Source: Catonia carolina (lineage: Eukaryota; Arthropoda; Insecta; Hemiptera; Achilidae). From it: 64,000 bases of DNA. The position numbers and the translations under genes are program-made. Location: positions 22,479,506-22,543,505 of the forward strand of contig JAQMRL010000006.1 of the NCBI GenBank assembly GCA_035578175.1. Direction: 5' to 3'. Of this stretch, positions 57,920 through 64,000 are shown one piece after another. The notes below the pieces were generated by a model. The model searched no databases and had not been told where the DNA came from. It saw only the letters and a program-made list of their open reading frames with translations. Positions within the stretch are counted from its first letter, which is position 1. Every line of letters starts with the position of its first letter.

Positions 57920-60900
57920 TTACGTGTTATCCTCTCCCATTATCATTAATCTTATTTCCATTGCTTTTACTATAAATAAATACAGATTAATAATTTTATC
58001 CTTGTTTAAATTGGACAATAAAACTAATAATTTTCCCCTTTCTGATAAGATATTTTTTAAATACTTGCTAAAAAGACTAATTCTTATATCTCTATACATA
58101 GGGCACTTAAGTAAAATATGACTAATTGTTTCATTTTCCTTTAGGTTGCAGATAGGGCATACTTTATCACTATTTATAAATGTTCCCCTCCCTTTAACAT
58201 GTAAATAAACAAATCTATCAGTCGCTAAGCGCAATTGAGTGATGCATCTCATATGTTGCATTGGCAACCTATACAAGAACTGCTCGCCTAACTCAAAGTT
58301 TGGGTTTAATTCTTTATACACAGAAAAGGAATTTGCATTTATAGCAGCTTGAATATCCTGCGCAAAAACCGCGCTAGCGTGGCTTTCTATTATACTCATA
58401 TAATTCGACGTTACTTCTTCTACCCTTACTTCCCCATCAACCAATATGTTATGTACACCAGCCAAATGAAATTGTTCTTTTAAAAGAAATACCCAATTAA
58501 ATTTTTGTTTTGTTACTTCTCTAAGCGTATTATTGCTTGAGTCCACCAACATTTTATAACACAATCTAGGCAGACGATCGTCTGGCATCTCAATAATTTT
58601 TTTAAACCACTTAATTGTCCGTATGAAAATATTGTGCGATAAATTTAAACGTTTTAATTCAAGGCGTATTGACCAGCTCGGAATAGTCTTTCCCACGAAT
58701 AGAACTCGCTTAAGAAAATATAATTGGGCGGTTTCTATAATATTTAAATAGTTGAGGCCCCACACTTCGGAAGCATAGAGTAAAGAGGGTGTTACCATTG
58801 AATCGAATAATTTTAACTTCGAGTTCCATGAATCAGATTTTGCTTTCTTTAAGATCTGAATTACTGATTCACTATGGCTTTTAGAGCGCTTAACTACCTC
58901 TCTGGAGAATAATCCAAATCTGCCGGATGACGCAAATCTAACCCCCAAGTACCCATATGTTTGAACTATTTCTAACGCATTCCCTCTATAATAAAAAGGT
59001 TTCACCTTTCTTGTTCTGCCCTTATGAAAATTAATAATTTTTGTTTTATTAATATTTACAGTTAGGTATAAATTTTTGCAATATTCGGAGAGACAATTAA
59101 GTTTATATCTTAGGTCAGAGGCACTATCCGCCATTATGATAACGTCATCAGCGAAGAGGAGCATTAGCACGTCGTTATTATTGTCAATGCAAACACCATG
59201 ACAACCCCTATCCCTAAAAAACCGCTCAATATCCCAAATATACATTGAAAAGAGGAGGGGGCTTGCCGAGTCGCCTTGCAAAATTCCTCTAGAAGGTTGA
59301 ATTAGTTTTGATTGTTCCCCGTCTTTTTCTACAAAAATACCGGAATTCCTATACAGATTACTTAAAACCCTTATAATTTTACTACTGAACCCTAATAACC
59401 CTAAACGATTCCAAAGAGTACAGTGGGGGACGGAGTCAAAAGCTGTTTCGAAATCGACAAAAAAAGCATAAAAATTTTTGTTGTTTAGTTCTAGCTGCTT
59501 GTAAATGATTGAGTTAAAGACAAATATATTATCAATGCAGCCCCGTGACCTTCGGAACCCGCTCTGGCATTCTGGTAAAAGTTTACACAATTCTGCCCAC
59601 TCGGACAGTCTTCTTTCTAATACGCGGCTAAATAACTTAAAAAGTGTATTTATTAAAGCTATACTTCTATAGTTAGTCGGAGTTAAGCGATCGCCTTTTT
59701 TGTGTAGAAAGAATATCTTTATTTTCGCCCAATCACCCACTGCATCTTCAGATACAAAAATTTTATTAAAAAAATTCACAATATAATTTACCCAGTCACT
59801 TGGTAAATTTTTAAGAAATTCATATGCGATGCCGTCGCATCCAGGAGATTTCTTATTTCTCATTTTCCGTAATGAAACCAATACTTCCGTCAGGGATATA
59901 TCAGTGTCCAGTACTGGATGCAGCGCATCTTGAAAGTAGTAAGACTCCGCGTTTAGCATTCCCCCTTGTGAGAATTTAATCCTTAAAAAATCAGCCCATT
60001 TTCCCAGACCTATTAAGTTAGGAGTGCTACTCACACCGCGAAATCTTTTTACGACATGCCAAAATTCTGCCGTATTCTTTGTGTTCGATAATTTTTCTCT
60101 TAAATCGTTATAATAATAATTTTTTTTACGGTAAGAATTTTTTTATATTTAACTTTTTTTCTAAAAACAAATTCATGGTTCATACCAAGGTTTATTTTTT
60201 GGCATCATTTTGCCAGTAGTTGAGTGTCTTACCATGCCCAAATCCCCAGCGGCAATTTTAATAGTATTTATTAAAGTATTATACATAAAATTTGCATCAT
60301 TGAAGTCAGACGAGGGAACCTGTTTTACCTGCATAGAATTTTTAAAATCATGTTTACGCTCTTCAGACCAAACATATTTGGGGCAGATTTTGTTGCTCGT
60401 CTTTAAGCGATTACCAGGAATAAAATCAGCATTTATTTTCACAGAGATCGGTAAGTGGTCAGAAGCTAATATTAAGTCGCAAACAGATAAATCCTCAAGG
60501 ATATCTAACGATAAATAGTTCGACCACACTAAATCTACTATACTTTTACCATTTTCGTTAAAAAAGGTAAACTGACCTGGGTTATCGCTAATGCTACGAC
60601 CATTTACGACATAAAAGATATTATCTTCCATTAGACGGACTAACCTTCTCCCACCTGAGTTAACGATTTCGTCATTTGAAATCCTGTTTGACGATAACCT
60701 CGAGTAATTAAAGTTCAAATTGTCTAGCGACTGATTTAAATTTCCCACCCTACAATTAAAATCGCCTCCTATTAATACCGGGTAAGAGAAAAACAGTTCC
60801 GCCTCCCTTTCAAACAAAGCTGATAGTTCGGTTAGGCCATCGTCAACGCACTGTGGGTTCAAATAAACGCCCCCAACAATAATAATGGCATTCCTATAAG

Positions 60901-61248
60901 TAATTTCAATAAATATAAAAAATTTATTAATAGAGAGTGTTTTAAATTTTATGCCTTTTTTAGCTAGTAGGAGTAGACCTCCGGATGCCCGGCCCCGTGA
61001 GCTGTGTTTTTCAGCCTCTTTTTGGATACAGTCATACTCAGAAAAATTGTTAATATTTATAACGGATTATGCTCCCATGTTTCACTTAAAAAAATTATTT
61101 CATTTGTTTTAATTTCCGATAACTCTGTACCATCAAGAGAAAAAAGGGTGGAGATGCCATGACAATTCCAAAATAAAATGTTGGTCGACTTACCTAAGTT
61201 GTTATTTTGAGTTCCTACCATACTAAGTTCAGGCATTAGTTCTGACAC
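57920..61248 (-). pseudogene. LINE ORF2, endonuclease plus reverse transcriptase, broken
   Basis: The N-terminal endonuclease piece (61248-61057) has NILFWNCHG and FLSETW. After a frameshift near 61065 it continues through 60862-60173 with GGDFNCRVG, SIVDLVW and SDHLPI, the AP-endonuclease catalytic blocks. A stop at 60173 plus a frameshift near 60130 separate this from the reverse-transcriptase frame, which is open from about 60130 to 57920. That frame has the RT blocks NYRSIAL, FFVDFETAFDSV, RGILQGDSASPLLF and the catalytic LLFADDVIIMAD, then YLGV. Its C-terminus carries a zinc knuckle, CPICNLKENETISHILLKC. The RT part is intact for about 700 residues, so the copy is fairly young, but the whole ORF2 cannot be translated. 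Confidence 0.88.
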
Positions 61249-61290
61249 ACTGCTACCGGCATTCGCCGCACTCCTCGCACTCCACTCCCA

Positions 61291-62501
61291 CTATACACTT
61301 CCTACTCTGTCTCCCGATGTAAGGGCGGGCCCTTTAGATTTGCTGCGAGTAACTGTGCCCTCTTTAAGCCACCGACGTACATCACTTGTGCAATTCCCTT
61401 TCCTGGAGACTGCTCCCTTTTTAGACGATCCTGTGCTATTTTGAGTTTTTACAGGTGAATTTTCTGTATCTGCGCTAAAACTCCCACTACCTTTGCTAAG
61501 AAAAAATTTCACGTGCGTTCCGTCTGTAGATTTTTTATGCTCAGGGTTCGCCGCCCCTGCTCTCCATTACCAACTTCCTGCCTTCTCAGGTGGGTTTCGG
61601 CGCTTGAAGGAACCAGATTTTGTGACTCAGTAGAGGTATTTTCGTTAGTGACCGGCAACTGGTGCACTATGCTAGACTCTGTATTTTCGCCCTTTAAGTC
61701 CGATAAACAATAGTATTTTCCATTAACAACCAGTTTGTCATATTTTATTGTAGCATAATGGCCCTGCTTTCTGGCATCGAACATGTAACCTTTTAATTCA
61801 TCGCGTATTTCCCTAATTTTCTTAGTGAAATCCTCAGACACAGCGATACCAGAATATTTTAGTTTTTTACTTGCAGTCAAAATTACCATTTTCGTTTTAT
61901 AATTACTAAATTTAATGATAGTAGGCCTGTTTTTACCACACCTACGCCCAAGTCTATGACCCCTCTCTACATCATAGTTGGAAATGTTGACACCCAGTTC
62001 ATTTTTAATAATATTAGACACTATTTCTTCGGATCTATCCCAATCTCCGCCCTTTCCCTCCTGCACATTATAGAAAATAAGATTATTTCGTCGCGAAAAT
62101 TGCTCAAGTCGGTCCATTTTTACGTGAAGCGATCTATTTTCGCGTTCGGCAGTAACAATTTTTTCGCGTGAAACGCTTACTTCCTGCTGCAAACTCGAGT
62201 TAAACGCTATCACTTCTTTAATAAAATTTTTTAATTCCCCGATGTCGTTGCTAATAGTGTCCAGACCACGCATTTACTCCCATAAATCTTCTAACGTGAC
62301 GGGTCCTGGGTTAGTTTCAACACCACCGATTATTAAAATCACTAACAAAACAAGGCCATAAAAGGAGCAGTTTTCCAGAGACGGGCCAAAAAATTTAAGA
62401 AAACTAGAATAATTAAATATGAATAAACTAGGCCGACAATAGTGAACAGAAGCGGTATGCAGGCCTATACGCGCACGGTACACATTTATTTCGATCGGCA
62501 T
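61291..62501 (-). pseudogene. LINE ORF1 (2A leader, coiled coil, RRM-like), broken
   Basis: It starts at the first ATG (62501-62499). A longer frame upstream would need a GTG start. A hydrophobic stretch (FYGLVLLVILII) runs into GGVETNPGP and then VTLEDLWE. A TAA at 62276-62274 interrupts the frame, and MRGLDTISNDIGEL resumes immediately in the same frame. Changing one base of that TAA would restore Gln, so a C-to-T mutation in a single ORF is the simplest reading. After a coiled coil comes RRNNLIFYNV ... DVERGHRLGR ... RPTIIKF, the usual ORF1 nucleic-acid-binding region. A TGA at 61511-61509 overlaps a frame shift into a basic Ser/Lys-rich tail ending at TAG 61293. ORF1p normally coats the element RNA. 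Non-functional here. Confidence 0.8.
62301..62327 (-). other. 2A-like ribosome-skipping motif in LINE ORF1
   Basis: The codons read G-G-V-E-T-N-P-G-P directly after a hydrophobic run. The canonical 2A motif is D-V/I-E-x-N-P-G-P. Here Gly (GGT) replaces the usual Asp (GAT/GAC, one base away), so activity may be lost in this copy. 2A sequences at the start of ORF1 are known from some CR1-group non-LTR elements, where the hydrophobic leader can act as a signal. Confidence 0.75.
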
Positions 62502-62592
62502 CGTAGCAATGCAAACGACAGTACACAATACTGATAAGAGAGCGGTAGACAAAACACAACCTTTCACCGTGGCTTCTCAAACGCAACTCCCA

Positions 62593-62607
62593 AATAATTA
62601 TAAATTA
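62593..62607. repeat. 15-bp target-site duplication, 5' side of the LINE
   Basis: AATAATTATAAATTA, identical to 57741-57755. It directly abuts the element's 5' sequence, which reads TTTGGGAGTTGCG on the minus strand. Confidence 0.85.
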
Positions 62608-62950
62608 ATTGTTCTATATTTTAATTGAACACAAAAGAATTTTTAATGATTCCCGATAAAATTTTATTTGTTACAGCGGAAAACTTGCAGCTATTATTAG
62701 CATATTATTGTGGTAGTATATTTTTCAATACCATAAACTGCCTAAAGTTTATATTTTAACATTATTATAAGTACAGTTTTTTCTTCAAAATAAAATTACA
62801 CTTTTTATAGAAAAACACATTTATTTTTAAATTTTTATTTATATTTTGTATTGTTACCACTGAATACTAAACAATTTACTAAAATTTCCTTAAATATTTA
62901 TCCTGTAACTTTGTGTACACCGACAGGCATTATTAAATTCGTGAAAGTTC

Positions 62951-63344
62951 ATTGCCCATAACAGACAGGTGGAGTGTTAAATTATTTGCTCTCAATCTGT
63001 TAGTTCCAAGGCTAAAAAAAATAAAATTATGTGTTTCTTATCATTACGGTCAGCCAATTGAATGACTGGATCATTTAAGAACAGAAGAGGTAGAGGTGTC
63101 ACTAGTCAGAGTTATATCCTCGGAAAGTAATGATTTTCATTTTACAGGCAGACCCTGTGGTAAATGAAGTGAAGGTGTCATTTGCAGGGTAGAAAATACG
63201 TGGTTTTTCAGAGAACCTGGTCTGCTGATAATCGTAGTTTTCCACTCCATGAGGAAGGCATGGTAACCACCTCACTCTTCGTTTTACTTAGTTAAACTTA
63301 TAGAGGTTCAAACCAGCCTTTCAGCTGATGACGTAAACAACAAC
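62951..63344 (+). mobile_element. SINE C, full-length copy with target-site duplication
   Basis: A 394-bp copy between AAAGTTC repeats (62944-62950 and 63345-63351), 344 bp outside the LINE's 5' duplication. A few indels interrupt the consensus. Confidence 0.82.
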
Positions 63345-63516
63345 AAAGTTCTTTTGGTTTTTAGCGGGTTTTTTCATTATAATAAACAAATTACACTTAT
63401 AGTTTTTTTACATATTTCTCTCATTGATAATATTATATTTTTTACATCTAAGTTTATTTTATCAATCAGTTAAAAAATAACTAAGTTATACGAAAATGTT
63501 TATATAATGGTATTGT

Positions 63517-63708
63517 TGTTTAGGTCAACAGCCAAAAGGCTGGTTTGAATCTCTAGAAGTTTTACTAAGTAACAACGAGGAGAGAGGTGGTTTACTATTG
63601 CATTCCTCACTGAGTTGAAAGAGTACGCTCTTATCAACATGCCAGGTCCTCCGAAAAGTATCCACTTTCCACCCTGCAAATGACACCTTCACGTTATTCA
63701 CCATAGAC
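63517..63708 (-). mobile_element. SINE C, 5'-truncated minus copy with target-site duplication
   Basis: It is flanked by an exact 11-bp duplication AATGGTATTGT (63506-63516 and 63709-63719). Only the 3' half is present. Truncation at the 5' end inside a target-site duplication is the mark of LINE-driven retroposition. Confidence 0.88.
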
Positions 63709-63719
63709 AATGGTATTGT

Positions 63720-64000
63720 ATTCCAAAAAAAAAACACATTTAATCTAGATAAGAGATGAGTACCAGAAAATCTTAACATAATTAACAGAGATGACAACAG
63801 ATTGCGTAAAAATCAAGTAAAATTTGAAGATCAACCGAATACCTTGGTGCTTATTTCACATACTTTATTACTTATTAACATTATATATTAATACTTTTTA
63901 TATATTTTTCTTCACATTTAGTCTTGTTGAAACACATACTGAGTGTGGTTTTTATTTTAATTCTAAGGACATTACTCAGATTTTCTCGTCTTTGCTTAAA
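63720..64000. other. AT-rich window end, nothing recognised
   Basis: No upstream exon of the minus-strand gene could be identified between 62608 and the window end. Confidence 0.4.

Larger units (their letters stand above)
57756..62592 (-). mobile_element. nearly full-length CR1-group non-LTR retrotransposon
   Basis: A 4837-bp element on the minus strand, bounded by identical 15-bp target-site duplications AATAATTATAAATTA (57741-57755 and 62593-62607). In order it has a short 5' leader, ORF1 with a hydrophobic leader, a 2A-like motif, a coiled coil and an RRM-like region, then ORF2 with an AP endonuclease, a reverse transcriptase and a C-terminal CCHC knuckle. The 3' end is a (TAAA)n tail rather than poly(A), as in CR1-group elements. 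The exact clade (CR1, Crack, Daphne, L2) cannot be settled here. It sits in an intron of the 54493-57680 gene, in the same orientation, with its tail 75 nt before that gene's exon. It carries several disabling changes. Confidence 0.9.

Noticed and set aside
60210..60518. Plus-strand 102-aa frame
   Set aside because: Antisense shadow of the LINE endonuclease.

Overview
The window looks like insect nuclear DNA, very AT-rich. A hemipteran is my guess rather than a demonstrated identification. Protein-coding sequence is sparse and split by introns. Most recognisable sequence is mobile: tRNA-headed SINEs, a second retroposon family with a hairpin 3' end, LINE fragments and one nearly full-length LINE, a mariner fold-back, pogo/Tigger and Tc1/mariner remnants, and piggyBac-type MITEs. 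I see no bacterial or organellar genes, no rRNA and no CRISPR array.

Three host genes can be supported. Two lie on the + strand about 20 kb apart (26271-28806 and 46537-53259) and share one architecture. Each has a micro-exon of 15-18 nt carrying the start codon, a phase-0 intron, an exon encoding a hydrophobic signal-peptide core, a phase-1 intron, and a last exon opening with a related (N/D)KH...K..Y.I.H block followed by His/Gly-rich sequence. They are most simply paralogues of a small secreted His/Gly-rich family. I assembled both by joining exons. The first is only partly captured by its longest open frame, which wrongly starts inside a retroposon. The third gene is on the - strand (54493-57680) and only its last two exons are visible. 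It is unrecognised, and its upstream intron contains a 4.8 kb LINE in the same orientation.

Layout: 1-9.8 kb, AT-rich DNA with SINEs A and B and a 0.9 kb repeat (family E). 10-21 kb, LINE 3' fragments, a piggyBac-type MITE, pogo/Tigger remnants and tandem repeats. 21-25.8 kb, an inverted copy of family E with a long (TG)n tract, and SINE fragments. 25.8-28.8 kb, a near-perfect fold-back, then the first His/Gly gene with an inverted pair of SINE C copies in its second intron. 29-46 kb, LINE fragments, a second TTAA-flanked MITE, the mariner fold-back, tandem repeats and SINE copies. 46.4-53.3 kb, the second His/Gly gene, with long introns holding SINE C copies and LINE pieces. 53.8-64 kb, SINE B, a LINE fragment, a small Tc1/mariner element, the third gene, the LINE with exact 15-bp target-site duplications and a 2A-like NPGP motif, and two SINE C copies with target-site duplications.

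The items I would follow first are the micro-exon secreted gene pair, the LINE with a hydrophobic leader plus 2A motif, the mariner fold-back with an empty-site relative elsewhere in the window, and the SINE C family, whose head I cannot assign to tRNA, 5S or 7SL RNA.
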